A stretch of DNA of 64,000 bases from Manduca sexta (GCF_014839805.1 NC_051139.1:434001-498000), one strand, 5' to 3'; counted from the stretch's first letter, positions 12,366 to 24,860 are shown. A program made the numbers and translations. The notes: generated from the letters alone by a model not told the origin.

Positions 12366-12723
12366 ATGATAGGTGGGAATGGAACGGTCTGTTGTAAAAA
12401 ATTTGCACAGGTTCAAACCTGAACCAATATCTCTGATGGTTCTAAGTATGTGTTTATTACCTTTCACTTTAACGGCGAAGTACATCGTAAAGCTGGATGA
12501 GGAGAGCGGATTAGCGAACAGCGTGGCGCGTTTTAGGGGAGGCCTATGCTCAGCAGTGGACAGCTGTAGGTTGATGATGATGATGATGACATCGTAAAGT
12601 AACCTACGTACTTGAGAATTCTGCCAAACCGCAATAGGCGAGTGTGGTGAACTAAGACCTAAACCCTCTCCGTATTAGAATAGGCCCGTGTTCACCAGTG
12701 AATAGTATATACAGGGTTGGTAT
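12366..12723 (+). mobile_element. tRNA-derived SINE (family 1), interrupted, copy A
   Basis: The head runs from gataggtgggaatggaacgg through a B-box-like aggttcaaacct. The body resumes as aacggcgaag ... and, after a nested insertion at 12493-12588, continues through cttgagaattctgcc, gtggtgaactaagacct and aataggcccgtg to agtatatacagggttgg. The order matches the clean copies. Age is high, judging by divergence. Confidence 0.7.
12493..12588 (+). mobile_element. RTE-tail fragment nested inside a SINE, copy A
   Basis: The insert ends ggggaggcctatgctcagca ... ggttgatgatgatgatg, the 3' tail seen in the RTE fragments. It is flanked by an 11-bp direct repeat acatcgtaaag at 12482-12492 and 12589-12599. 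Removing it restores the family 1 SINE body. It is a target-primed insertion of a 5'-truncated RTE or an RTE-tailed SINE. Copy B carries the same insertion at 26821-26917, so it predates the divergence of the two copies. Confidence 0.85.
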
Positions 12724-12738
12724 TTGATCTAGTGATGT

Positions 12739-12923
12739 GAACGGTGAAGGAAAACATCGTGAGGAAACCTGCATACCTGAGAAATTCTCTATAGGGATTT
12801 TGAGGGTGTGTGAAGTCTACTAATCCGCACTACGCCAGCGTGGTGGACTATGAGCTAATCCCTCTCAGTAATATTGGAGGCCCGTGCCAAGTGGGAAAGT
12901 ATATAATACAGGGCTGATATTAT
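12739..12923 (+). mobile_element. tRNA-derived SINE (family 1), 5'-truncated, copy A
   Basis: Begins inside the body (aacggtgaaggaaaacatcg), runs through cctgcatacctgagaaattc, gtgtgaagtctactaatccg and ggaggcccgtgcc, and ends gtatataatacagggctgat. It lacks the tRNA head. It starts about 15 bp after the preceding SINE. Confidence 0.8.
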
Positions 12924-14334
12924 AGATAACATACTTTTTTTGATATGGACATTAAAGTCTTAAGAATAACACCCGAAAAAATGCCACTCACAAACATATT
13001 CCTTTTACACGAATTGAACCTACAGCTTTTCGTTTCAATCAATCAGAGACTAGTTCGGATGAATAAATTGTTATTTTCCAAGTGACACGACAGGTTTTTA
13101 TTTCCAATAGATTGATGTAATATGAATTCAATTTCATTTGAAAAGTGCACTCAGATCTGCTAGGCACGGATCAACAATTGTTTTATAAAACCATATCTGG
13201 ATGCGGAAGCGAATGAACTATAGTTAAAGAATAATAATATTGGAAAGCTGAATTATGATAAGGAGTCAATTTCTAGATAAATGAGACCATTATTATTGAC
13301 GAAATAAAATAATTCAAAACTCCGCAATGTTGTTATAGCCTAAAGAGTAAAATAAAAATCTGCTTTGGTGGCGCCATTTTTTTATGTTTACGTTAATATT
13401 GTCGGTACAAGAAATTAGTTCAACATTTTAATACAACATGGCGAAGGTTTTTTAATTTCTTGGTCAGGCTATACATCCATAAATACTTTGATAGTTCTTC
13501 TTTGAAAAGATTATGCTGATTTTGATGCCACTCATTGGCAGAAAGATGTTTTTTTAGTAAATAGCATAAACTAAATTATATTGGACTTTAAAGCGGTCAG
13601 ACCTCCGCACAAAAATGGGGAATTTCTGAATTGGAGATAGGCTCCAATAGGCCAAATAAAAATTGAAAAACCGTGGACGCTTTATTTGAATTTTTGTCTG
13701 AATTATCTATACTATTATTATCTTTGGAACTACTACTCAGATACTGAAAATGATGATGATATCTTCCTAGTCGATTTTGGCCAAGAAACTCAAATGGAGA
13801 AGGAAAACAGGATTTTATGTTAAATCAATAAATTAGGATACAATTATGAAACGATGACAGTTAATACGCTGATACGATTGATATCGGTAATTCATTAAAA
13901 TTACAAGGTTATCGTTCAATTAATTAATTAATTAATAGTGTTAGCGAATATTCCACGTATGCAGTCATATTATAAGCGGTTATTTCATGGTGAAAAATGA
14001 CCACCCTATTTCCTTTTCTGTTTCTCAACATGATGGTTATGTGACATCCTTACTTGATGATGTTGAGGAAAGCAAAGGGTTACAACTTCTAACTGTCTCC
14101 AAAGATATAAAAAATTGCAAAAGAGCCCCTCAGAAAATATTGTTTTGGGAAGATGCAATTTTATAACGGCCTTTCTTCTCAGCATCTGATCTTTGCCCGC
14201 TGTTAGTAGATCTTCACGCTCCCCTAGCCCTACACCATTGTTATAAATTCGGCCAGTTACGTCATATTCTTCATCGATACGTGAAAACCAAATAATTTCC
14301 ACGTACGAAGTTCTAATGGGAAAAGTTTGTAGTC
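12924..14334. other. Non-genic stretch in copy A (counterpart 27253-28665 in copy B)
   Basis: No supported gene. It includes an (AATT)n microsatellite at about 13917-13936. A minus-strand frame at 14006-14302 and a plus-strand frame at the copy B position 28322-28537 overlap each other on opposite strands, and neither has a recognisable family signature. Confidence 0.45.
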
Positions 14335-14475
14335 AAGCACATAGCGCTCACTGCGTATTGATATTTGGAAGTGGTTCGACAACTTTTTGTTTACCCCAAA
14401 AGTTACGATGAGAATCGCTTTAGATCAGAACCGAAAGGCTTTTTAGTGGCTCAAACTTGGTTAAGAAAAGACGAA
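14335..14475 (+). other. Possible exon-like relic, copy A (broken)
   Basis: A short plus-strand frame contains the peptide FVYPKSYDEN followed by RFRSEPKGFLVAQTWL. It runs into stops after gacgaaacctacgtggttgg. In copy B (28696-28887) the same frame stays open longer. I do not recognise a protein family. It could be an eroded exon or a transposon fragment, or chance. Confidence 0.2.
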
Positions 14476-15850
14476 ACCTACGTGGTTGGTATATATATGT
14501 TTTGTTGATCGACAGATCTTGTATTCATCTATACTCTCAGTGACTTTACGTCTATATCTCAAGAAATATTAAGCCTAAAATTTTGTAGACATAAATATAT
14601 CAATTATTCTGAATTAGGTGTTTCCTTTCAGATTATGAGTGAGAAAGAATTTTTAATAATCTAAGATTTGAACGTGATATGTAAGCGTGCTGTTTTATAC
14701 CACGTTGCTTCTAGGCGACTAGAGGTTTGAAAAAACGCCGAAGATTACGTTAACTTTGTTTCTATTTTAGTAATTTTTATTGGAGCTCCAGATGTATCAA
14801 GATTATCAAACTTTAATCGAGCGGCGAAGATAGATCTCTGGAAAGAGAATTTGCGGGTTTCATTTTCGTAATGATATAAATGTTTATCATGTGCCTGGAT
14901 GTTAGTATCGTGAGATCAAACTCATTGTACATCTTAATATTCACAAAACTTAATTCTCGATGTGTATATTTAATACTTTAGGATACAAACCTACAAGTAT
15001 ACAAAAAATAGGCTACATACATATACTAATACGACTACGTTAAGTAACAATCATAAAGTTAGGCCAGGAGCACAAATTACAAAGGAACAGACGGCGGTTC
15101 GCGCCCCCTAACTTTGTCTACGGGTTCCTGTTGAAAAGGGCATAACAGGTTGGCTTGCGATACGCAGAAATGTTATTTTTGACTATCAGCCTTATTGTAT
15201 GTATCAATAGTGATTATATTAAGGTCATATTTGCATACCTATTGTTACGTTTTGCTCGCAGTCTCGCCCGCATTAAGGACTATTAATACGCATATCAAAA
15301 TTAATGACATACTAATTACATATCATCTATTATCTCAAGGTGATCCACGCGTGGTTCCATTAAAGAAAGGAGAGGTGGTATAATTTTGAACAGTTCTTCA
15401 GAGCACTCACCGTGACAGAGATGGTAGAACGCACCGATTGAAAAGATAACTACGTTACCAACTAAAAAGCACCATGTTTAATGTAATTGCAATCAGTGTT
15501 TTACAGTTAAACTTCTGAACTGTCAAGTTACTATACCACTGACTTAACTATCTCCTTATATAGAAATATGAAGACAATACCTTGCAGTAAAATTAATAAG
15601 TTCCAACAGATGCAAAAGTACGTCAAACTCAAATACATCTGACGATTTCTGAATGCACGCTTCCATTAATTACAGGAGGAGTTGGTAAAGGAATCTGAGT
15701 AGTGCCGGTATCCTCGTTTGGGCTCGCTGCGCCCGGTTATTAGAAACTGGAATGCAGTCCAACTTTACAGGAATCATTTTAATAACTTTGCGTGAATGTT
15801 TGCGAGTAGTTATGAATTTCTATTATGTACCTATATACGGATTAAAAAAG

Positions 15851-16169
15851 TGGCGATAGCCTAGTTGGTTGTGGAACGGAGTGCCAAAACGAATAGTCGG
15901 GAGGTTCAAATCCCAAGGGCACACACCTCTGACTTTTCTAAAAATTATGAGTGAATTCTTTGTCAATTATCGCTTGCTTTAACGGTGAAGGAAAACATCG
16001 TGAGTAAACCTGCAAATTCTCTATTAGGAATTTTCGAGGATGTGTGAAGTCTACCAACCCGCACTAGGCTAGCGTGGTGGACTTAAGGCCTATTCCCTCT
16101 CAGTAGTAGAGGAGGCCCATGCCCAACAGTGGGACAGTATATAAAAGGGCTGATATTATTATTATTATA
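15851..16169 (+). mobile_element. tRNA-derived SINE (family 1), full length, copy A
   Basis: Starts with tggcgatagcctagttgg, which includes an A-box-like tagcctagttgg. A B-box ggttcaaatcc follows, then the family body (gcacacacctctgactttt, aacggtgaaggaaaacatcg, gtggtggacttaaggcct, aggcccatgcccaacagt), ending in gggctgatattattattatt. An imperfect 14-bp direct repeat, tatatacg-attaa with one mismatch, flanks it (15832-15845 and 16167-16180). The same insertion is present in copy B. Confidence 0.9.
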
Positions 16170-18210
16170 TACGCATTAATGTTTGATTTCTTTTTTAATA
16201 AATTGTGTTTATATTTATTAAAATCAAACTAAAAGAGTACCTAGATTAAGCAACTCGTCTTAGCTTAATTTATCTGAGTAAACAACGAAACACAAGTCAC
16301 ATTGTCTATACTTCTAAATTAACCAAAAATATTAATGTGGGACTAGAAATTAAGTTACTTGTAATCTGTTTTTAGGAATAACTCAAACCATATGATTTTA
16401 CTTTGTTAGTCTACATTAGACAGACTAATTTATAAGTAATTAGTTGACCCAACAGACGTTGTCCCGTCTTAACTATGAATTTGCAGCGCGCATTCTGCCA
16501 ATCGCTGACAGTTATTTCAAACAATTGACAGTTATATAAAATTAATATTTTCGTTAAGTTTTAATAAATTTTCTAATTTTCCGCGCACTTTTTGTAATTT
16601 TTCTTTCATAAAAACCTTCTCATGACAATAAGAAACACAAAAATAATAATTGTGAAATCGGTCCAGCCGTTCACGCGTGATGGCGTGATCAAGGGCAATA
16701 GCGATTCATTTTTATATATATAGATATACTGAATACAAATTCCATTGTACCCGATCACACTTTGTTTAAACGTTATTAGAGCGCAGAGGTCCCAGTCCAA
16801 TCGTTTCCTAGCCACAATCAATTTTAACATCGAAACAAAAAAGTTATTTAAAAATACCCTCGAAAATCCCATAACAGTTGTTACGGACACATATTGCGGA
16901 ATTTCGCAACTCCGAAAACGAAATTAAAAAGTTGACGCCGAACAAAAGTAGTGTACAGTGAGAGAGAATAACGTTAACTTTCATCTGAATCGTTTGTTCA
17001 CAAATACTTTGATCATTCTACATTCCTCAAGCAATTTTATTACGTGTAAACGGTCTTTTGTAATGTTTAATGGGGGTTTATGAGCATGATAAGCTTTCCA
17101 TGATGTTTTAAATATGTCCTATAGTAATGTCTTAACTTCACTAGTGATCGAACCCCATGCCACACGCAGAATACAGTATCAACATACTTATAAGGTCATA
17201 AATAATTTATAAATTAATTAAAACATGTACATTTGTTCACTTGGTTGCCAAAAACAAAGAAAAATCTATAGTTTAATGTACCCTTAGAACGTCATTAAAG
17301 AACTTATAAATAACTAGGTATTGCGCCGCCGCGGCACTCGCTCGCGTGGAGTTTGGTTGGTGCTAATACTCCGTACCACGTTTCAACAAAATCGGTTCAG
17401 TGTTTAACCGTGAAAGCCCACCACATACTTTCGCATTTACATTAATATTGACTTTAAGTGGTTCAAAATCCGCACCATGTCTACAACTTCGAATAACTTC
17501 TTACTCTACAAAGACTCAAATCCGGCTGTATTCGATCTGTAAGCCGGCACAGGAGTTCGTCACAGAAGTTTTAAACACGAGTGGCGACGCGAAGTTACAG
17601 CATCTTTGTGCCATCGTTAACATCTCGTTTGATTCGAGACTTCAAGATTTGTCATGTTTTAATCTGGCTTTTATAAAGTGATGTTGTCCTTGGAGGATTA
17701 GACTGAACTAGTGAACTGTTACCTTTATTTTAACCCGTTATTCGAAGTAACGTAGATCCCGCTTATCGCCATAGCGATATAATATTAAAAACAAAAATAT
17801 TAAAATGTAGTTATGCGTGAGTGTATATTATAGCAAAAAAAAAGATATATATAAAATGAATAACTAACGGATTATTGATGAATATAATATAGTGCCAAAT
17901 GCTATCGTTAAAATATAGGTGCATAAGAATCTTGTTCCCGACTGTACCGCTCCGGACAATTCGAAACAGCAAGGTTCGTCACACTCGGAACTTATTAACG
18001 CGACTGGCGAAATTAAAAGTTAAATCCGAACAATGTACCATAATACCTTCGTTAGCGATCTCTCTTAATTCACTATTTTGTACTTTCATTTATCATTATT
18101 ACAGAAATAATTGTTTAAACTCTGTTAAAAAATAAAAAGGAATAATAAAAAAAAACCTTTATAACTGTCCATTAATAATAAACAAAGATAATATGTTTTA
18201 TACGTTTCCA
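16170..18210. repeat. Region with locally repeated diverged blocks, copy A
   Basis: Related blocks occur near 16880-16960, 17540-17640, 17940-18060 and (just right of this interval) 18555-18690. They share pieces such as caaggttcgtcacactcgg, aacttattaacgcgac, gcgaaattaaaagtt and tgtgcaatcgttagcg in the same order. Frames inside (for example 17400-17681) have no known domain, and that one is identical in copy B, as are most bases around it. I see no splice structure. The nature of the repeat is unknown. Confidence 0.45.
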
Positions 18211-18457
18211 CATTCATCATCATTCTCAACAGCCTGTACTTTGACATAGGCCTCATCTAAATTTTTCCAGTACATTATTTCTCTTGCTACTCGCATCCAG
18301 AGTTTTCCTGCATTTTTTTTATATCATCCTCCCACAGCTTTGTCTTCCTCTGTTCCTTTGTTTCCCGCTTGATTTGTTTTGATACCATTCAGACCAATGT
18401 GTGTTTGAGCAATGTTTCAACCTATTCTCTCATCATGTATCCAGTCCATCCTCGTTT
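18211..18457 (-). mobile_element. RTE-type retrotransposon 3' end, copy A
   Basis: On the minus strand, pieces in different frames read WEDDIKKMQ, then SGCE near the expected W-M-R position, then LDEAYVKVQAVEN after gaggcctatgtc. The (ATGATG)-like tail sits at the left edge (cattcatcatcatt). This is the C-terminus of an RTE reverse transcriptase with several frame breaks, of a different subfamily from the 8089 copy. Confidence 0.7.
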
Positions 18458-19356
18458 TAGTTAACAATTTGATAAAATAGACGCTTGAAATCAAATAAAA
18501 GCAACAATCCTCTGCGAAATATAAATTAAAACAGGCAATAAAAATAAAAGCTATTTGCCGATTATACCGATTCAGACAATCCGGAAGAGCAAGGTTCGCA
18601 ACACTCGGAACTTTTTAACGCGAATGCAATGTAAAAAGTTAGTTGAAGTGCCAGACGACGCACCTTTGTGCAATCGTTAGCGCTCTCGATCGTATGGACG
18701 CCGCTTTAGGACTCGTTTCATGTGATTTACAGAATATCTATGGTTTGATCACTTTAAACTATGGTGTTACTGTCTCTAAATAATGCTATAGATGATACAT
18801 CAGGTTTCAGTTTTATCACTATTATTTGGATTTTATTTTCTCACGGCGCAGCGTATTTTGGTTTTCGTGACTATGTTAGTCGTTTAAAATTAAAGTTACA
18901 ATATCTACCTACATTTTATTTCTATTTTATTTAATACTACAAAGCCACAGAATATTATCTTACGCGAAATTTGATATTATAAATTTTCTGTTCGGTTTAT
19001 CAGTAACAATTGATATACGGCATACAGGGCGGGTAATATGGCCTTATTTAGGCATCGAGGTCTACACTCAAGCGGAATAATAATCAGCCGTAATGCGGGC
19101 ATATTATCTTTACACCACGTCATGCGATATTGGCATTTTGAATTCAATATTAAGATAAATCCTCCTTACCAAATTTCTTCTATGGCGTTAAATCTCAACG
19201 CAGATTAGCCAGGTATGCTGGATAAATTTGTATACTTTAAAACAATAATTATATTAGTTTACAATAATCAACTTGAAAAGTACTGTACATACATAGATAG
19301 AGAGACTTTAATGCTTCACAAGAAGGTCCATCAAGGTTCATCTATCACAGACATGT

Positions 19357-19856
19357 NNNNNNNNNNNNNNNNNNNNNNNNNNNNNNNNNNNNNNNNNNNN
19401 NNNNNNNNNNNNNNNNNNNNNNNNNNNNNNNNNNNNNNNNNNNNNNNNNNNNNNNNNNNNNNNNNNNNNNNNNNNNNNNNNNNNNNNNNNNNNNNNNNNN
19501 NNNNNNNNNNNNNNNNNNNNNNNNNNNNNNNNNNNNNNNNNNNNNNNNNNNNNNNNNNNNNNNNNNNNNNNNNNNNNNNNNNNNNNNNNNNNNNNNNNNN
19601 NNNNNNNNNNNNNNNNNNNNNNNNNNNNNNNNNNNNNNNNNNNNNNNNNNNNNNNNNNNNNNNNNNNNNNNNNNNNNNNNNNNNNNNNNNNNNNNNNNNN
19701 NNNNNNNNNNNNNNNNNNNNNNNNNNNNNNNNNNNNNNNNNNNNNNNNNNNNNNNNNNNNNNNNNNNNNNNNNNNNNNNNNNNNNNNNNNNNNNNNNNNN
19801 NNNNNNNNNNNNNNNNNNNNNNNNNNNNNNNNNNNNNNNNNNNNNNNNNNNNNNNN
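19357..19856. other. Assembly gap (500 N)
   Basis: Exactly 500 N, a conventional placeholder length, so the true size is unknown. It lies precisely at the junction of the two duplicated segments. Reading frames drawn through it are meaningless. Confidence 1.
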
Positions 19857-22182
19857 TGTCGGGTTCTCTTTTGGAAAACTTCATCCTTTGCCACTGGTGT
19901 GAGGGGAGATAGTCTCATTCTTCATCAGTCGTCAGGTGTACAAGATGTAAATAAAGAATTACATCAGATCTTATCATTTTATTTAATTCAATAAGTCCTC
20001 GTAGATTTTTCACTTCAAAGTAAGATCATCGCAACCTATCCCGCATGCTGTAAGAATGATTCTGCCTGATGATAAGGCTCTAGGGGATACATTAGACAAT
20101 TACTTATGATAATTTGACAATTTACTATACATGTAATAAACGTAGCTCGTGTAAAACCGACCGACGATAATTGACATAGTACGCAGTCTCTAATTAGTAT
20201 CTTCTTACCTCTAGTCTCATATGTAAATTATTCCTTGAAACTGTCCTTTTCAGTTAAGCTTCTAAGCATTCCTATTTCCGAAGCAGCGAAATGAACGGCT
20301 TTACGTTGGCACCTGTCACTTTGAATGTCAGAGAATAAAATGTGACACAAACAGTAATATTTTTTGCGCCTTGGAAATTCTTAAATATTTTTAGCAATGA
20401 TGAACAGTATTTATAGAAGGTAGTGTGCTTATGATTAGCTGAAATTTTGTTTGTTATATATACTGTCTGCAAGTTGTGAATATTTTTATGGTTTCTATTT
20501 ATTGAATTTCGAGTTAAAATGTAACCTGCATAGAACAATCTGTCTATTTAACATGCTTTGACTTGACGGGTGAATAAGTTATACTATAGGTATATTTGCC
20601 ATATATTTTAAAATAAAATCTCGCAGTCTATCACTAATATCAGAAATTTCATGCTGCTATTTAATATATTCGACGACGTTTCTTTTCACTCAAGCTCTAT
20701 AAAAAGAAAAATATTCGTGCACAGTTTATAAAAAAAATATACGCGTCGACAAGACAGACTACGGGGGTAATTTATGCGTTATGTGGTTACGGCGTAGACG
20801 CTACGACGTAGCACTTTTGTAGAGACGCGTAGCACAAGTAGGCGCTATTTTTACATTACCTTATCACATCCCAGTGAATTGAGTAGGGCGTCTTTTCCAT
20901 ATCGTTTTTTAATTTCCGCCATCTTATCGCCATGGAAAGAAAATGTCGACGTGGTTTCGTTAAGGTTATTAGTAAAACGTTTACAGGTGTCGATTTTTTC
21001 GGATGGATGGTTTGTTGATGTTTACGTTTTAGGGACTATGTAAGGGCTAATTTTGATTTAATATAGTAGTTAGTTAGTGTAATATAACAATTTTTGTTAT
21101 TGTATTTTTTTTATTATTGTCTAATGTCTATGTAAAAATTCTGTGAATACAAAACACCAATTTGAAACATTTAAAACAACGATGAAAGTTTTTTTTTTAA
21201 TTTAGAAATGTCTTTATCTTTAGAACACTAATTATTTTCCTAAATAAAATAAACAATAATCCATAGTTGAAATAAGTGGCACAAAGTGTTCGCCATCCCA
21301 ATTAGCGTAGACAGTCTGAGGTCCAAGTTTTAATGGGCTCCAGGCGGCGAGATAAGAGCCCCAAGGAAACTCAACGAGCAATGTTTAATTTAATAAGTTG
21401 TGTTTTGAGAGGCCAGCGTAATAGTTAATTACAGTGTAGTGTGCACGGGCCTTACACGTAAAACACCTGAAGATATGTCTGGAGTAGTTGTACATAAATA
21501 GGGATGTATACATGCAAATACATACGTATGAAATGTGTTGCCGTGTTTGTACTAGAGTGGATATCGATCCATGAAGGAATTATAAGCATAAGATTGTTTT
21601 CTTAAGATTACTGATTAATGATTGTAACTTATTGTTTTTTCTTGAAAGCAACATTTACAATCTTTCACTAATTATTTACTAATACGTAAATGCAAGTTTG
21701 TGAATATGTCTGGGTTTTTGTTAAAATAATCGTTATAATTACGGTATATTATGCAACAAGATTACTTTAATTTCAATGAACCGTATAAAACAAGAGCTTA
21801 CTTATTAATCTGAACTCCGAAACAAAAAACATGATTGTAAAATTTCATTAAAATAAATTTACAATTCTCCGAGAGTTAAATACTCGAAAGTCGAATGCAC
21901 GTAGGTTTATTTGATTATTTCTGTAAACAGATGTAATACATGTTTTAATTTCGGAACGGAAAGAGCATACGCTCTTGACAGGGTTTATCCCGTACTCCAT
22001 ATTTGTTTATTCATCATGTAAGCAATTAATTTCTCTTAAATATGAAAGAGATTTAAAGATAAATATAATATAAAGGATGGAAAAATGTATGTTTATATTA
22101 ATAAAACTTATATAAAAATACGTCATCTAATAGTTTTTTTTTTAATAGAACCGGGAGACGCAGCGTAGGCAGGCCCCCCACG

Positions 22183-22318
22183 AGATGGACCGACCATCTG
22201 GTGAGGGTCGCCAGAGTCCGATGGATGAGGGCGGCCTAGGACCGGTTCTTATGGCGCTCAATGGGGAGGCCTATGTCCAGCAGTGGACGATCCCCGGCAT
22301 TGAAATGATGATGATGAA
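22183..22318 (+). mobile_element. RTE-type retrotransposon 3' end, copy B
   Basis: Same insertion as at 8089-8226: the R-W-T-D-H-L frame, the GEAYVQQWT frame and the atgatgatg tail. The upstream C run is only 6 here against 15 in copy A. Confidence 0.8.
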
Positions 22319-24262
22319 TAGTTTTTATAGACTAGTAATAGATTTTGTGTATAGTTGAGGTATATTGGATACTAGAACCCATAGACCACGGCTGAACTTT
22401 GCAACGAAATCCGCTCAGATGGTTTTTTTGTGGCGCACGAAAATACTTATTACTTATTATTAGAATATATTGATTATTACAAGTATAGATTATTATTATT
22501 TTTCGTAATTCAAATATAAAACTATACAATATGTCGTGGTTTGTGAATTCAAAAATTCCAAACCCCAAAAATATAAGTACGAAAATGCACCGCAACAAAG
22601 TTTCCGCAACACCCGAGTCCTTATTAAAACTCAACTCAAAAATGCAAATTAAACGTCAAACTTTTGATGAAAAATCAGAGCAGCCAACATACATTTGCCG
22701 TTGAGAATGTTCAAACATAATTAGCTTTGTATATCAGACAGCCGCAAATGTAATTTGGCGTCAACCTCCCCTATTTTGTATACCTAATTAACTCTGTCAG
22801 TTGCATCTTAGGTTCGCTGTGTTTGCACCCGCAACGGGACTTGGCATGACATCTTAATATTTACAGTTGGTGCTGAATTAATCTTAAAAGCTCCCAGGGC
22901 TTGAACAAAAACAATTTATGCAGCTGAACAGCTGACGAGACGAGCGCTGGTTGCTCATAAGTTGTTCACAAAACTTCGATATAGTAATTAGCACTCGTAA
23001 CGAAATGTTAGTAAAGTCTTGATTTAATAATTCAAGAACATAATTGAAGTTATAGTGTTTGAAGGAAGAAATATATGTCGGAGATCAAGCCAATTATTGC
23101 TTTCATAATGGGAGTTGAGGCTTTGCGTCAAGCGGGATCTAGACACCATTAAGTTGTTCACCTGGTAAGAAGAACACGACAGACTATACACTGCTGCTTG
23201 GCGATAGAAATAAACATTGCGGTGGTACCTACCCAGGCGGCCTCCCACATATGAAAGACCTACTACCAGCATTTTGCGTGATCAATTTTATTGTCAAATC
23301 CACATGGATTTGAGGTGACATCACCTGAATGCTTAGCGGTTGCTTCAATATTAAACTAGAACTTGTTCCTACAATGTTCAATGTGGCTGTGGTTTACATA
23401 ATTAAATGTAACGTATCTCGTTTTGCAGTTTACTATGCAAACTTACCAAATCAAAGCGTGAAATTAGTCTAAAACTAAATATACTAATATCTGCTGACCA
23501 TCGCACCGTGAGTACAAGTGGCATAAATCGATAATTGCGCAAATTGAGATAATTACATAATATTTGAATACTAGTTATTGACGCTTAGCGTCAGGTGAAT
23601 GATTCGGCATTCAGTAAATTTGTAACATAATTAAAACACTTAAATGATAAAAAAAAAAAACAATACGTTATGTACTTTTACAATCAATATAAATTATTTA
23701 TAAGGTAGTGTAACCGAAGAAAGCCTCTTTCCTAGCAAGGCCCACAATTCATGTTCTCGATTTTTTTTTATTTGTAAGTCAACAACGTGTAACGATTTCT
23801 TGTTAGTTTTTTATTATAATATTTTATAATATGTCATGATATGGTGTAATTTTCTCAAAGGTATTTTTATTTTAACTACAATGAAACGATTTTATTAAGA
23901 TTTTAAAATTTGGTGGGCCTACAAGGGTTCTGTTAACTTAAGAATAATTCATAAAAAACACAGCACTCTTTATTTCTTCTCTTTCGAAATAATACGTTTT
24001 CGGGATTATGTCACTTCACTATTGAATCGATATTTCAGTACGCTCCAAACTTACCACGCATTCTACCAGCTAGCAATGCAAATTGCTGTCCGTTTCGGTC
24101 AATATTGAACTATTATAAATTAGGCAGTGCAAGTCAATCAGGCGGTTTGTTTGCTCTTTTCGGACCGAACGAATGACGGAATTGTCGGAAATATTTTTTA
24201 TCTTTTTATGTAAATCATCAGGCGACTGTGTCAATCTCACGGTATGCTTTTTTTCAGGTTTA

Positions 24263-24650
24263 TATCAGCATTGTATTATAGACTGTCCCACTGTTGGGCA
24301 CGGGCCTTCTCTATTCCTGAGAAGGTTTTAGGCCTCCGTCTACTAAGCTAGCCCCGTGTGGTTTGGTATACTTTACACACCTTCTAAATTCTTTAAGAGA
24401 ATTTCTCAGTATGCAGGTTTTCTTATGAAGTTTTTCATCGCTGTTTTAGCAAACGATAATTCAAAAATTATACACACATAATAGGTCCAATAGGTCGATT
24501 TGGTAATCTTTAGGGGAGGCCCATGTTAAGCAGTGGACATCCTGACGGCTGATAATGGTGATGATGATGACACACATAATATTTAAGATAAGTTGGAGGT
24601 GCGCGTCATTGGATTTTGAACCTCCGGACCTTCGTCTCGGTAGTCCCTGC
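24263..24650 (-). mobile_element. tRNA-derived SINE (family 1), copy B, with nested insert and lost head
   Basis: Same insertion as 10171-10470. In copy B an RTE-tail fragment has been inserted at 24484-24569. The tRNA head plus adjacent DNA is missing: the sequence jumps from ggtagtccctgc straight to ttatatctgcccgg, which in copy A are about 190 bp apart. Confidence 0.8.
24484..24569 (+). mobile_element. RTE-tail fragment, copy B only
   Basis: An 86-bp insert with ggggaggcccatgttaagca, gtggacatcctgacggctga and a tggtgatgatgatg tail. It is flanked by a perfect 12-bp direct repeat acacacataata (24472-24483 and 24570-24581). Copy A has the empty site (acacatataata near 10376). This is a recent target-primed insertion. 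Confidence 0.88.
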
Positions 24651-24860
24651 TTATATCTGCCCGGATAAGGACCGCCATGCATAAGGTGTTAAAACCCACC
24701 ATAGTGGCACACGTAAGTGTGTCGTGTTCCGGAATCAGCCTATGTATATCCGATTCCAACAGGCCGGCATAATTGTCTCGACTGTCAAGGGTTAGTCATC
24801 TCTCGACCATTGACATTCTATAGGACCACTTACTATCAGGTGCAGTGAGGTCACTTTATA
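24651..24860. repeat. Dispersed repeat, family C, copy B
   Basis: Counterpart of 10640-10866, with the same blocks in the same order; it directly abuts the truncated SINE. Confidence 0.75.

Larger units (their letters stand above)
5677..19356. repeat. Duplicated ~14 kb segment, copy A
   Basis: From tgtcgggttctc at 5677 to tatcacagacatgt at 19356 this sequence matches 19857-34105 in the same order and orientation. Long stretches are nearly identical, with scattered single-base differences, small indels and a few large presence/absence differences. Copy A is about 570 bp shorter. It ends exactly at a 500-N gap, and unique right-flank sequence follows only copy B. It contains no convincing host gene. 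It is either one haplotype of a heterozygous locus placed in series with the other, or one unit of a true tandem duplication; I favour the former. Confidence 0.95.

Noticed and set aside
17400..17681. 93-codon frame identical in both duplicated copies
   Set aside because: Identity is explained by the near identity of the copies; no family signature or splice structure was seen.
19215..19994. A 259-codon open frame
   Set aside because: It runs through 500 N; the open part is an artefact of unknown bases. The same applies to the frames across 40713-41212.
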